Made by a program: the position numbers and the translations under genes. Positions 8,119 through 16,779 of a stretch of 64,000 nt of DNA are shown in pieces (the first letter of the stretch is position 1; every line of letters begins with the position of its first letter). The DNA is from an uncultured Chryseobacterium sp. (GTDB taxonomy: Bacteria; Bacteroidota; Bacteroidia; Flavobacteriales; Weeksellaceae): positions 124,001-188,000 of the forward strand of contig CAJYLO010000007.1 of NCBI GenBank assembly GCA_913776245.1, read 5' to 3'. Under the pieces are notes generated by a model. That model was given only the letters and a program-made list of their open reading frames with translations. It searched no databases and was not told the DNA's origin.

Positions 8119-9015
8119 TCAATTAAAAGACTGTCGAAATTCCAGCGGTGACATTTTTGTTTTCTTTTTAAACAGAGTAGAAAAGGACTGCGAATGCTCA
8201 AATCCGAGTTCATAAGCAATTTCACTTACAGAAAGTTCCGTAGTAGAAAGCTTCTCTTTGGCTTTGCTAATCAACTTTTCGTGGATGTGTTGCTGCGTAT
8301 TTTGTCCGGTATGAACCCGCAAAAGGTCACTTAAATAATTCGGCGAAAGACTCATCGCTTCAGCAATTTGATGCACAGTCAGCAAACCTTTTTCAGAAGA
8401 ATTATTATCAAAATAATCATTCAGAAAGGTTTCAAACTTTGTCAAAAGGTGATGGTTCCCACTTTTTCTTGTAATAAATTGTCTTTCATAAAAACGCTTC
8501 GAATAATTCAGCAACAACTCAATCTGCGACAAAATAATTTCTTGCGTATGTTGGTCGATATGCTGACATTCTTTATCGATTTTATTCAAAATTTCAAGCA
8601 AATCATTTTCCTCATCTTCAGACAGATGCAACGCTTCATTCACGGCATAAGAGAAAAATCCGTAAGACGAAATCGTATTCGCAAGAGAATGTTTCAGCAG
8701 AAAATCCTCGTGGAAAATCAAAAGATAACCCGTATTTTCACAATCCATCGTTTTCAAATCGAGATATTGCACCTGATTTGGCGCCGTAAAACTCAAAACA
8801 CCTTTGTCGTAATCGTAATGTTGCTGTCCGTATTTTATTTTTCCGGTTGCATTTCGCTTCAGCGCAACGCAGTAATACCGGCTTACAAAACCCTTCCAAA
8901 CATCATCTTCAATGAAAATACTTTCTGAAAGATTCACAACACTCACCATCGGATGTTTTGGTTCAGGAAGCGATAATAAGCGGTGAAACTGCGAAATAGA
9001 TTTTATCGTGTTCAT
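8119..9015 (-). CDS. AraC family transcriptional regulator
   Basis: The 298-residue protein has an N-terminal cupin-like sensing domain (about residues 20-170) and a C-terminal double helix-turn-helix from about residue 195. The latter carries the AraC signature LSVSEIAYELGFEHSQSFSTLFKKKTKMSPLEFR. It is a close paralogue of the gene at 10499-11353: the C-terminal 50 residues are almost identical. The two bracket an aldo/keto reductase, suggesting duplication and control of the neighbouring oxidoreductases. The effector is unknown. Confidence 0.9.
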   Translation of the reverse strand: MNTIKSISQFHRLLSLPEPKHPMVSVVNLSESIFIEDDVWKGFVSRYYCVALKRNATGKIKYGQQHYDYDKGVLSFTAPNQVQYLDLKTMDCENTGYLLIFHEDFLLKHSLANTISSYGFFSYAVNEALHLSEDEENDLLEILNKIDKECQHIDQHTQEIILSQIELLLNYSKRFYERQFITRKSGNHHLLTKFETFLNDYFDNNSSEKGLLTVHQIAEAMSLSPNYLSDLLRVHTGQNTQQHIHEKLISKAKEKLSTTELSVSEIAYELGFEHSQSFSTLFKKKTKMSPLEFRQSFN

Positions 9016-9121
9016 AGTTAGAAATGCTAAAAAATAAAGGTAGTAATAATTTAACTCCGTCGGACTATCTCTTAGATTTGATATTTTTTTGAGTTTGTCG
9101 AATAGTTTTTTTATTTTTTAT

Positions 9122-9200
9122 GGCGCCTTTATCCGTCTTCCACTCCCGCTTTTTTGCTCCACTTCGTTCCGCAAAAAGAGCTCCGTTCAAGCCGGGGCGC
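9122..9200. repeat. Structured intergenic repeat, family A, copy 1
   Basis: A 79-bp element running from GGCGCCTTTATCCG to CAAGCCGGGGCGC. It is identical base for base to 12415-12493. The ends pair (GCGCC with GGCGC), and an inner hairpin GCTTTTTTGC / GCAAAAAGAGC is visible. Confidence 0.85.
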
Positions 9201-9222
9201 AATCGTATCGCGTTTTAATTTC

Positions 9223-9376
9223 ACCACAAAAGGCACAAAAGATATTGCAGTGTTATTTAGATAATCAAAGCAATCAAAAGAAAAAAACGAAGATTTTTAA
9301 AAACTTATGTGTGCTTTTTTTTATCAAAATAACAATAAACTTAAAAAATCCAAAGACTTTTGTGTCTTTTGTGGTT
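9223..9376. repeat. Long inverted repeat, family D, copy 2
   Basis: The left arm ACCACAAAAGGCACAAAAGA and the right arm TTTGTGTCTTTTGTGGTT are inverted copies about 115 bases apart. Each arm carries two tandem CACAAAAG-type units. Confidence 0.75.
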
Positions 9377-9402
9377 AATAAAATTCGTATTTTCGAAGCT
9401 CA

Positions 9403-10410
9403 TTAATAATCCAAAAGGCCCATTCCAAATTCATCATAAGTCGCTCCCGTATCCGTTCCCAAAGGGACAATACTTTCCAGCTTTTGAATATCAGATTCGC
9501 TCAGTTGGATCGTTGCCGCTTCAATATTCTGTTCAAGATATTTTCTGCGTTTCGTTCCGGGAATCGGTAAAATTCCTTTGCTGATAATCCACGCCAAAGC
9601 CAATTGCGAAGAGGTAATGTTTTTTTCTTTCGCCATATTTTCAATCGCTTCTACCAACTCGATATTTTTATAAAAATGGGCCTCCTGAAAACGCGGAATT
9701 CCTCTTCTGAAATCATTTTCCGGCAAGTCATCAATTGTTTTGATATTTCCGGATAAAAATCCTCTTCCTAACGGAGAATATGCCACAAAACCAATTCCTA
9801 AATCATTCAAAGTTTTGATGACGCCTTTTTCTTCCACCGTTCTTTCAAACAGAGAATATTCACTCTGAACCGCCGAAATCGGATGAACTGCGTGTGCTCT
9901 TTTTACAGTTTCCGAACCAACCTCCGACAAACCAATATATCCGATTTTTCCTTCTTTCACCAGATCACTCATCGCTCCAACCGTTTCTTCAACCGGAACA
10001 TTTTTATCAAGACGGTGCATATAATAAAGGTCGATGTAATCGGTTTTCAAGTTTTTCAGGGAACGCTCCACAGACTTTTTTACATAATCTTTACTTCCGT
10101 TGATTTTCCAAGTCACTTGTTCGTTATCATCAATTTCCCAACCGAATTTTGTCGCAATAATATATCGGTCACGATTTCCTTCGATAGCTTTTGCTATGAG
10201 TTGTTCATTTTTAAAAGGACCATACAAATCGGCGGTATCGAGAAAATTTCCGCCCAATTCCAAAGAACGGTGAATGGTTGCGATGGCTTCTGTTTCATCC
10301 GTTTTGCCATACATATCGGCATCGCCGAAACCGGTCATTCCCATACATCCCAAACCAATATTTGGAACAATTAAACCTTGGCTTCCTAATTTTACTTGAT
10401 TCAATTTCAT
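9403..10410 (-). CDS. Aldo/keto reductase
   Basis: The 335-residue TIM-barrel oxidoreductase starts MKLNQVKLGSQGLIVPNIGLGCMGMTGF. The AKR catalytic tetrad is readable: Asp and Tyr in FLDTADLYGP, Lys in IIATKFGW, and His in YYMHRLDK. The NADP-binding tail contains PIPGTKRRKYLEQNIEA. It resembles AKR13/YajO-type enzymes that reduce aldehydes and ketones with NADPH in the cytosol; the natural substrate is unknown. It lies between two AraC paralogues and 88 bases from the downstream gene start of the second, in the same direction, which points to regulation by one of them. Confidence 0.92.
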   Translation of the reverse strand: MKLNQVKLGSQGLIVPNIGLGCMGMTGFGDADMYGKTDETEAIATIHRSLELGGNFLDTADLYGPFKNEQLIAKAIEGNRDRYIIATKFGWEIDDNEQVTWKINGSKDYVKKSVERSLKNLKTDYIDLYYMHRLDKNVPVEETVGAMSDLVKEGKIGYIGLSEVGSETVKRAHAVHPISAVQSEYSLFERTVEEKGVIKTLNDLGIGFVAYSPLGRGFLSGNIKTIDDLPENDFRRGIPRFQEAHFYKNIELVEAIENMAKEKNITSSQLALAWIISKGILPIPGTKRRKYLEQNIEAATIQLSESDIQKLESIVPLGTDTGATYDEFGMGLLDY

Positions 10411-10498
10411 ATTGTTAAATTTTATTGATACAAAATTCAGCAGAAATTAAAACTCTGATGTATGCAAAACGACGGATGTTGTATGAGAATTACTGATG

Positions 10499-11353
10499 TC
10501 AATTAAAAGACTTCCGAAATTCCAAAGGCGAAATCTCAGTTTTAGCTTTAAACAATTTACTGAAAGACTGCGAATGCTCAAATCCGAGTTCATAAGCAAT
10601 TTCACTTACGGAAAGCTCCGTCGTAGACAGTTTTTCCTTAGCTTTTTCGATTAGTTTTTCGTGGATGTGTTGTTGAGTCGTTTGCCCGGTCAGGGATTTC
10701 AGAAGACTTCCTAAATAATTAGTAGAAATATTCAGAGATTCGGCGATATAATTTGCAGTCGGCAGACCTTTGTTAATGACATCATTGTTAAAATAATCTT
10801 CCAGAATATGTTCCAGTTTATCCAAGATCTGATGATTGCTCCTTTTTCTGGTGATGAATTGTCTTTGGTAAAATCGTTCGCAATAATTCAGAATGACTTC
10901 AATTTGTGAAATGATGATACTCTGAGTAAATTCATCAATTCCGGATTGATATTCTCGCTCAATGCCTTTGAAAAGCCCGATCAGCGTTTCTTCTTCTTTT
11001 TCGGAAAGGAATAAGGCTTCATTCACATCATAACCGAAGAATTTATAATTATGAATCGTCTTGGCTAAAGGGGTATTCCAGATAAAATCGGGATGAAATG
11101 CTAAAAGAAATCCGGATGGTTTCGTATCATATTTATCAATAATCATTTTTACCAATTGTCTCGGCGCAATGAAGCACATCAGGCCGCCGTCAAAATCATA
11201 CTGGCTTTGTCCGTAATGCAATTTTCCCTGGATATCACGCTTGAAACCCATAAAATACAATTCCTGAACCCAGCTGATTTCCGATTCTTCAATTTGATAT
11301 TCCACCTGGCTGTAATCTACCAGACTAATCATCGGATGCTGAGGTTGAGACAA
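10499..11353 (-). CDS. AraC family transcriptional regulator, 5' end possibly frameshifted
   Basis: At least 284 residues with the same architecture as the gene at 8119: a cupin-type N-terminal domain and a C-terminal LSVSEIAYELGFEHSQSFSK double helix-turn-helix. In the reading frame the only start-like codon between an upstream stop and the conserved body is TTG at 11353. The paralogue's N-terminus (ISQFHRLLSLPEPKHPM) aligns with in-frame sequence upstream of that TTG (VAEFHRICGLSQPQHPM). An ATG at 11409-11411 would reach it if one A in the run at 11397-11400 were absent. So the gene either uses TTG, carries a small frameshift, or contains a sequencing error. The regulatory domain is otherwise intact. 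Confidence 0.75.
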   Translation of the reverse strand: MSQPQHPMISLVDYSQVEYQIEESEISWVQELYFMGFKRDIQGKLHYGQSQYDFDGGLMCFIAPRQLVKMIIDKYDTKPSGFLLAFHPDFIWNTPLAKTIHNYKFFGYDVNEALFLSEKEEETLIGLFKGIEREYQSGIDEFTQSIIISQIEVILNYCERFYQRQFITRKRSNHQILDKLEHILEDYFNNDVINKGLPTANYIAESLNISTNYLGSLLKSLTGQTTQQHIHEKLIEKAKEKLSTTELSVSEIAYELGFEHSQSFSKLFKAKTEISPLEFRKSFN

Positions 11354-11460
11354 TCCGCAAATCCTGTGAAATTCGGCAACGGTGTCAATCTTATAATTTT
11401 CTGTTACTCATAATCTTGTAAGATTAAAGGCAACAATCCGGAAACTGCTGCCTTACAAAG

Positions 11461-12300
11461 TTAGTAATCTGTTGAAATACTTAATGTTTTGAAATCGGAA
11501 ATTTCATTTTGTAGTGTGCTTAACTTATTGTTCGCCATTTGAAAAGCATCGGAACCTAAAACCAGATGAACCGGCGGATTTTCCATTGCTGCTAATTCTA
11601 GCAACGCCACCGCTGCTTTTTCAGGGTCGCCGGGCTGATTGCCGTTGATGTCCTGTTCGTGCGCTTTTTGAATTTGTCTGGCCGTTGCATAAGCATCAAT
11701 TTCGTTTTCAGGGGTGCGAAGCGAACCTCCGGTTAGAAATTCGGTTCTGAAATAGCCTGGATAAACCACAGTCGCATTCACGCCAAATTCTTTCGCCTCA
11801 GCAGCCAAACCTTCCGTGAAACCTACGACTGCAAACTTGGTCGCACAATAGATTCCCCAACCCGGAAAATCTCCAGTCAATCCGCCAATGGATGCAATGT
11901 TGATCACAAGACCGCTTTTCTGTGCTCTGAGATGAGGCATCGATTTCCTGATGACATTTAGAGAACCGAAGACATTGGTGTCGAAGTTTTGACGGCTTTC
12001 TTGGTCAGTTAATTCTTCCAAAGTTCCCAATTGTCCGTAACCTGCATTATTCACGATAACATCTAACTTCCCGAATTTCTCAACTGTTTTTGAGATCGCT
12101 TTGGAAACTGAATCTTCATTAACTAAATCCACTTCTAATGGCAGAAAAGCGGGATTTTCTTCGCTGATGACCTTCTCTAATTCCGCAACATTTCTTGAAG
12201 TTGCCGCTACGGAATAACCTTCAGTTAATAATTTTTTTACTAATGTCAGACCTAAACCTTTTGAAGCGCCAGTCACGAACCATACTTTTTTTGTACTCAT
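11461..12300 (-). CDS. SDR family oxidoreductase (classical type)
   Basis: The 279-residue Rossmann enzyme has the classical short-chain dehydrogenase signature. The cofactor loop is TGASKGLGLTLVK near residue 12, then NNAGYGQLG near 86, the catalytic Ser in NIASIGG, and YCATKFAVVGF holding the Tyr-x-x-x-Lys pair. The sequence PGYFRTEFL follows, as in NADP-dependent carbonyl reductases. Substrate is unknown. It lies upstream of the second AraC gene in the same direction, with about 50-110 bases between them, and belongs to the redox block bounded by two family A repeats. Confidence 0.9.
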   Translation of the reverse strand: MSTKKVWFVTGASKGLGLTLVKKLLTEGYSVAATSRNVAELEKVISEENPAFLPLEVDLVNEDSVSKAISKTVEKFGKLDVIVNNAGYGQLGTLEELTDQESRQNFDTNVFGSLNVIRKSMPHLRAQKSGLVINIASIGGLTGDFPGWGIYCATKFAVVGFTEGLAAEAKEFGVNATVVYPGYFRTEFLTGGSLRTPENEIDAYATARQIQKAHEQDINGNQPGDPEKAAVALLELAAMENPPVHLVLGSDAFQMANNKLSTLQNEISDFKTLSISTDY

Positions 12301-12414
12301 TTTGATTGTTTTTAAAGGGTTAATTATTTACAGTACAAAGTTGAAAAATGATGAACGGAACGGTGTGACCAAATCAAAGATTGTTGTAGCCAAAACTACG
12401 ATGAAGGATTTTTG

Positions 12415-12493
12415 GGCGCCTTTATCCGTCTTCCACTCCCGCTTTTTTGCTCCACTTCGTTCCGCAAAAAGAGCTCCGTTCAAGCCGGGGCGC
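12415..12493. repeat. Structured intergenic repeat, family A, copy 2
   Basis: Identical over 79 bp to 9122-9200 in the same orientation, 3.3 kb away. It lies in the 310-base gap between two divergent SDR genes. Apart from promoter-like AT-rich flanks I see nothing else in that gap. Confidence 0.85.
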
Positions 12494-12610
12494 AATTGTA
12501 TGACGTTCATATTTTGTGCATAACTTTTGTTAATTCTCAAAACAAAATAAAAATCTAAATTTACCACAGACGCAAATCATCGTTTATTAATATCAAAAAT
12601 CACTTACTAA

Positions 12611-13492
12611 ATGAATCTATATACACAACCAATGTTGCGCGAAGACGCACTCAGAGATAAAGTCGCTATTGTGACTGGTGGCGGAAGCGGTCTTGGAAAA
12701 GCAATGACCAGATATTTTCTGGAACTCGGCGCAAAAGTCGTTATTACTTCCAGAAATTTAGAAAAACTGCAAGGAACTGCGAAAGAACTTGAAAATGAAA
12801 CTGGAGGAAAAGTGCTTTGCGTAGCTTGCGATGTCAGAAATTGGGACGAAGTGGAAGCAATGAAAGAAGTGGCGATAAAAGAATTCGGGAGAATTGATAT
12901 TCTTTTGAACAACGCTGCCGGGAATTTCATTTCACCAACCGAAAGACTGACACATTCGGCTTTTGATTCGATTTTAGATATTGTTCTGAAGGGAACCAAG
13001 AACTGCACTTTGTCCATTGGCAAATACTGGATTGATAAAAAAATTCCGGGAACCGTTCTTAACATCGTAACAACTTATGCTTGGACTGGTTCCGCTTACG
13101 TGGTTCCGTCGGCTTGTGCAAAAGCAGGCGTTCTGGCAATGACTAGAAGCCTCGCGGTGGAGTGGGCAAAATACGGCATCCGTTTCAATGCGATTGCACC
13201 AGGACCATTTCCTACAAAAGGTGCCTGGGACAGATTATTGCCCGGTAATTTGCAGGAGAAATTTGATATGCGGAAAAAAGTGCCGCTCAGAAGGGTAGGA
13301 GAACATCAGGAATTGGCGAATCTTGCCGCCTACCTCGTTTCCGATTATTCGGCTTATATGAACGGCGAAGTGGTAACCATTGACGGTGGCGAATGGCTTC
13401 AGGGTGCTGGTGAGTTCAATATGCTGGAGGATATTCCGCAGGAGATGTGGGATATGCTGGAAGCGATGATCAAAGCAAAAAAATCAAACTAA
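12611..13492 (+). CDS. SDR family oxidoreductase, 2,4-dienoyl-CoA reductase-like
   Basis: The 293-residue Rossmann protein begins with VAIVTGGGSGLGKAMTRYF and has LLNNAAGNF and a C-terminal VVTIDGGEWLQGAGEF. It has no usual Tyr-x-x-x-Lys; the segment reads VVPSACAKAGVLAMTRSLAVEW, with Cys where the catalytic Tyr would be but the Lys retained. This matches the dienoyl-CoA reductase branch, in which Tyr is displaced, so a role in oxidation of unsaturated fatty acids with NADPH is likely. No other beta-oxidation genes are adjacent. A terminator follows within 25 bases. Confidence 0.85.
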   Translation: MNLYTQPMLREDALRDKVAIVTGGGSGLGKAMTRYFLELGAKVVITSRNLEKLQGTAKELENETGGKVLCVACDVRNWDEVEAMKEVAIKEFGRIDILLNNAAGNFISPTERLTHSAFDSILDIVLKGTKNCTLSIGKYWIDKKIPGTVLNIVTTYAWTGSAYVVPSACAKAGVLAMTRSLAVEWAKYGIRFNAIAPGPFPTKGAWDRLLPGNLQEKFDMRKKVPLRRVGEHQELANLAAYLVSDYSAYMNGEVVTIDGGEWLQGAGEFNMLEDIPQEMWDMLEAMIKAKKSN

Positions 13493-13514
13493 TATCAGTT
13501 TTTATTCATTTCAA

Positions 13515-13546
13515 TGTCACGCAAATTTTTGTGTGACATTTTTTAT
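13515..13546 (+). terminator. Terminator after dienoyl-CoA reductase-like gene
   Basis: AATGTCACGCAAA and TTTGTGTGACATT form a 13-bp stem with one G-T pair, followed by a T run. Confidence 0.75.
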
Positions 13547-13597
13547 ATCGGCCGTTGCTTTTTCAATTGAAAAAAAAACAGGAAATTTGTCCCAGAT

Positions 13598-14332
13598 ATG
13601 AGATATTTTATACAGTTTTCTTATAACGGATCGCCCTATTTTGGCTATCAGATCCAGCCAAATCAGATTTCTGTGCAGGAAGAATTGGAGAAAGCATTGT
13701 CCACTATTCTTCGGGAGCCAATAAAGACAACAGGAGCCGGAAGAACCGATACAGGTGTCCACGCAAAAAAGATGTTTGCCCATTTCGAAACCGATAAAAA
13801 TGTGGATGATAATCTGGTTTATAAGCTCAATTCTTTTTTGTCAGAAAACATCGCCGTGAAAAAAATATTTGAAGTCCCAGCAGCTCTACACGCCAGATTT
13901 GATGCCACTTACAGAACTTATGAATATTATATTTCATTAGAAAAAAATCCGTTTTCCAAAGATTCTTCCTGGCAATATTGGCGTCAAAAGCCGTTGGATA
14001 TTAACCTCATGAATGAAGCCTGCAAAATCCTTTTCGAATATGATGATTTTACAAGCTTTGCCAAGCTGCACACGGATAATAAAACCAACATCTGCAAAAT
14101 CTATAAAGCAGAATGGGAGCAGATCGAAAATCAATTAAAATTCACAATATCCGCAGATCGGTTTCTCAGGAATATGGTAAGAGCAATTGTAGGAACAATG
14201 GTAGAAGTTGGTAGCGGAAAAATTAAACCAACCGATTTAAGAAAAATCATTGAAGACCAGTTCCGGAATTCTGCAGGCGTTTCTGCACCGGCACAAGGTC
14301 TTTTTCTGGTAGACGTAGGCTATGAATTTTAA
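13598..14332 (+). CDS. truA: tRNA pseudouridine(38-40) synthase
   Basis: The 244-residue protein starts MRYFIQFSYNGSPYFGYQIQ and contains the TruA catalytic motif TGAGRTDTGVHA (about residues 46-57), whose first Asp attacks the uridine. RFDATYRTYEYYI, FLRNMVRAIVGTM and the C-terminal APAQGLFLVDVGY are further family blocks. It isomerises uridines 38-40 in the anticodon arm of many tRNAs in the cytosol. The length is normal. It precedes an ABC exporter gene with a 95-base gap carrying that gene's own promoter, so the two are probably separate transcripts. Confidence 0.95.
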   Translation: MRYFIQFSYNGSPYFGYQIQPNQISVQEELEKALSTILREPIKTTGAGRTDTGVHAKKMFAHFETDKNVDDNLVYKLNSFLSENIAVKKIFEVPAALHARFDATYRTYEYYISLEKNPFSKDSSWQYWRQKPLDINLMNEACKILFEYDDFTSFAKLHTDNKTNICKIYKAEWEQIENQLKFTISADRFLRNMVRAIVGTMVEVGSGKIKPTDLRKIIEDQFRNSAGVSAPAQGLFLVDVGYEF

Positions 14333-14376
14333 TTGATATTTAAATCACTGACCTGAGAATTCAATTTTTAAAGTCT

Positions 14377-14384
14377 TATTTTTG
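14377..14384 (+). promoter_or_regulatory. Promoter element for ABC exporter gene
   Basis: TATTTTTG matches the TAnnTTTG consensus, 43 bases before the ATG at 14428. Confidence 0.5.
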
Positions 14385-14427
14385 CATTGTTTTTTCAATA
14401 ACGAAAAAAGCCCGAATTCTAAGAATA

Positions 14428-16182
14428 ATGAAGCAACAAAATACCTGGGATATTATAAAACGATTATTTTTAATCGGAATGAAATTTAGGTCGTGGTTTA
14501 TTTTCACGCTGATTATTTCGATTTTTCTGGCCATCGTTTCCACTTACAGACCTTTTCTTTCTATGAAAATAGTGGATAATGATATTATCAAATTACACGA
14601 TAAGTCATTATTGATACATCATATTTATCTTTTTATCGGGTTAGTAGTTGCTGAGACAATACTTAATTTTTTTCTGGTTTATTTTTCAAATTTCATTTCA
14701 CAAAATGTTATCCGTGATATCCGCGAAAGACTGTATCACAAATTAATTTATTTCAGGACTTCATTTTTTGATAAAACTCCGATAGGAAACCTTGTTACAA
14801 GAGCAGTCGGCGATGTGGAGACTATAGCGACGGTGTATACAGATGGCTTCCTGATGGTTTTCGGAGATATTTTAAAAATTGGTTTTGTGCTATTTATGAT
14901 GTTCAAGGCCAATGTACATCTGAGCGTAATTTCTTTGGCTATTTTACCCATAATGGTGATTATCACAAGAGCTTTTCAAAAAAGACTGAAAGTCGCATTT
15001 GGCTCGGAAAGAAGTTGGACCTCTACCCAAAATAGTTTTGTACAGGAACGTTTGAGCGGAATGGCTCTGATACAGGTTTTTAACAGACAAGAAGCTGAGT
15101 TTACGAAGTTTGATAAAATTAATATTGAGCTGAAAAAAGCTTTACTAAAAACGGTTTTTATCTTCTCATTATTCTTTCCTGTTGTCGAATTGATTTCGTC
15201 ACTGTTCATTGGATTTATCTTATTTTATGGTGGGTTTATAAAATCTACGCCGGGAACTATTATTGCGTTTATTCAGTTTATCAATATGCTGATTCGTCCA
15301 TTACGACAGATTGCCGACAGGTTCAATAATATCCAGAGAGGAATTGTAGGTGCGGAAAGAGTGCTTGGCGTGATGGATGAAGATCGCGCGATGCCTAACA
15401 ATGGAACGGTTGCCAAAGATCATTTTGATGGCAAAATCGAATTTCAGAATGTTCATTTTGCTTATGATGATAAGCAGGAAGTGCTGAAAGGCATCGATTT
15501 CAAAGTAAACCCTGGTGAAACTGTAGCAATAGTTGGCGCAACAGGCGCCGGTAAATCTACAATTATAAGCTTGATTACCAGGTTGTATGACATTAATTCC
15601 GGGAAAATCATGCTGGACGATGTTGATATTAGAGATTACGAATTATACAACCTGAGAAGTCACATTGGTGTTGTGCTTCAGGATGTTTTTCTGTTTCACG
15701 GCAGTATTTTTGAAAATCTGACGTTGGGTGATGAAAATCTGACGTTGGAACAAATCAGAAAAGCTGCAAAGGAAATAGAAGTTGATGAGTTTATTGAAAG
15801 ATTACCCAATGGTTATGATTATGTGGTGAGCGAAAGAGGCTCTTCCATATCGTTGGGACAGAGACAGTTGTTGTCTTTTTTGAGAGCCTATCTTTCTGAC
15901 CCTAAACTTCTGATTCTTGACGAAGCGACTTCATCCATCGACCATGAAAGTGAAAAGTTAATCCAAAAAGCGACTGAAAAGATCACGAAAAACCGGACGT
16001 CAATCATAATTGCACACCGACTTTCCACCATCGAAAAAGCAGATAAAATCATAGTGATGGACCACGGATTAATTGTTGAAGAAGGAACGCATCAGGAACT
16101 TCTGGCCAAGAATGGCTATTATTCTGTGCTTTATAAAGCTCAGGTTGTGACTGAGGATGGAGAAAAGACGATTTTAAATTAG
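14428..16182 (+). CDS. ABC transporter, fused permease and ATPase (type IV exporter)
   Basis: The 584-residue half-transporter has six membrane segments over about residues 15-310 and a C-terminal nucleotide-binding domain. In that domain Walker A is GATGAGKST (about 371-379), the Q-loop lies in GVVLQDVFLF, the signature is SLGQRQ, Walker B is LLILDEATSSID, and the H-loop is IAHRLST. It is of the MsbA/multidrug kind, working as a homo- or heterodimer in the inner membrane to export lipids or hydrophobic compounds. No second half-transporter is adjacent. The cargo is unknown. Confidence 0.93.
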   Translation: MKQQNTWDIIKRLFLIGMKFRSWFIFTLIISIFLAIVSTYRPFLSMKIVDNDIIKLHDKSLLIHHIYLFIGLVVAETILNFFLVYFSNFISQNVIRDIRERLYHKLIYFRTSFFDKTPIGNLVTRAVGDVETIATVYTDGFLMVFGDILKIGFVLFMMFKANVHLSVISLAILPIMVIITRAFQKRLKVAFGSERSWTSTQNSFVQERLSGMALIQVFNRQEAEFTKFDKINIELKKALLKTVFIFSLFFPVVELISSLFIGFILFYGGFIKSTPGTIIAFIQFINMLIRPLRQIADRFNNIQRGIVGAERVLGVMDEDRAMPNNGTVAKDHFDGKIEFQNVHFAYDDKQEVLKGIDFKVNPGETVAIVGATGAGKSTIISLITRLYDINSGKIMLDDVDIRDYELYNLRSHIGVVLQDVFLFHGSIFENLTLGDENLTLEQIRKAAKEIEVDEFIERLPNGYDYVVSERGSSISLGQRQLLSFLRAYLSDPKLLILDEATSSIDHESEKLIQKATEKITKNRTSIIIAHRLSTIEKADKIIVMDHGLIVEEGTHQELLAKNGYYSVLYKAQVVTEDGEKTILN

Positions 16183-16206
16183 TCAATTAATTAAAGAATA
16201 AATTTG

Positions 16207-16214
16207 TAATTTTG
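16207..16214 (+). promoter_or_regulatory. Promoter element for the toxin-antitoxin pair
   Basis: TAATTTTG matches TAnnTTTG and lies 18 bases before the antitoxin ATG. Confidence 0.5.
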
Positions 16215-16231
16215 ATTAAAACATATTGAAA

Positions 16232-16465
16232 ATGAATATCGAAACGAGAAAAATAGAATTTGTTCAGGCTTTTCTAAATCTTCAAAGTGAGGAATTAATT
16301 TCTCAGTTCGAAAAGCTTTTGAAGAAATCTAAGCAGGTTGAAAAAGAATTGAAACCGTTTACGATTGAGGAACTTCACGAAAGAATCGCCAAATCCGAAG
16401 AAGATTTTGAAAATGGAAGATTCAAAACTCAAGAAGAGCTGGAGAAAATTTCTTCAAACTGGTAA
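16232..16465 (+). CDS. Putative type II antitoxin
   Basis: A 77-residue, mostly helical, charged protein (MNIETRKIEFVQAFLNL...). The second half contains KPFTIEELHERIAKSEEDFENGR and TQEELEKI, a pattern common in antitoxins paired with RelE/ParE toxins in Bacteroidetes. There is no clear DNA-binding motif. The ATG at 16232 is chosen over a TTG two codons upstream. It ends two bases before the toxin start, giving tight translational coupling, as usual for such pairs. It would neutralise the toxin by wrapping it with its C-terminal tail. Confidence 0.8.
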   Translation: MNIETRKIEFVQAFLNLQSEELISQFEKLLKKSKQVEKELKPFTIEELHERIAKSEEDFENGRFKTQEELEKISSNW

Positions 16466-16467
16466 TA

Positions 16468-16773
16468 ATGAAAATTATTTGGACAGATTTTGCAATTCAG
16501 AATCTTAAAGATATCTTTGATTATTATTCTAAAAATGCCAATAAAAAAATTGCACATAAAATCCGCAAACAAATTTTGGCTTCTACAAAACAATTGATTC
16601 AAAATCCTGAGTCAGGACAAACTGAATTGAATCTTGAAAAGTTAATTCAAAAATATAGATATCTGGTTGTAGGAAATTATAAAGTGATTTATAAGTTTGA
16701 GCAAGATGAAATCAGAATCGTTGACATTTTCGATACCCGCCAGAATCCTTTTAAAATTGAAAGAGAGAAATAA
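16468..16773 (+). CDS. RelE/ParE family toxin
   Basis: The 101-residue protein has the RelE/ParE fold pattern: MKIIWTDFAIQNLKDIFDYYS, two N-terminal helices, then YRYLVVGNYKVIYKF and a terminal IRIVDIFDTRQNPFKI. The Arg and strand arrangement in the last third (RYLVVGNYKVIY, DTRQNP) fits ParE-like gyrase poisons or RelE-like ribosome-dependent nucleases; sequence alone does not decide. It follows its antitoxin by two bases. The complete reading frame suggests an active module. Confidence 0.88.
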   Translation: MKIIWTDFAIQNLKDIFDYYSKNANKKIAHKIRKQILASTKQLIQNPESGQTELNLEKLIQKYRYLVVGNYKVIYKFEQDEIRIVDIFDTRQNPFKIEREK

Positions 16774-16779
16774 TTCAAT

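Larger units (their letters stand above)
9016..9402. other. Gene-free region holding two repeat elements
   Basis: The 387 bases between the AraC and aldo/keto reductase genes contain a family A element (9122-9200) and a family D inverted repeat (9223-9376). The first 100 bases are AT-rich promoter-type sequence of the AraC gene. I see no credible coding sequence here. Confidence 0.6.

Noticed and set aside
8368..8928. 186-codon plus-strand open frame over the AraC gene
   Set aside because: Antisense to a well-supported AraC regulator; no homology signal.
9100..9400. Small proteins encoded by family A repeats (shared peptide in the two identical copies)
   Set aside because: The shared reading frame simply follows from the identical 79-bp DNA. 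The element's conserved features are base-pairing ends, and the other two copies do not keep the frame.
12607..13065. 152-codon open frame antisense to the dienoyl-CoA reductase-like gene
   Set aside because: Mirror of a conserved Rossmann gene; no motif and no promoter of its own.
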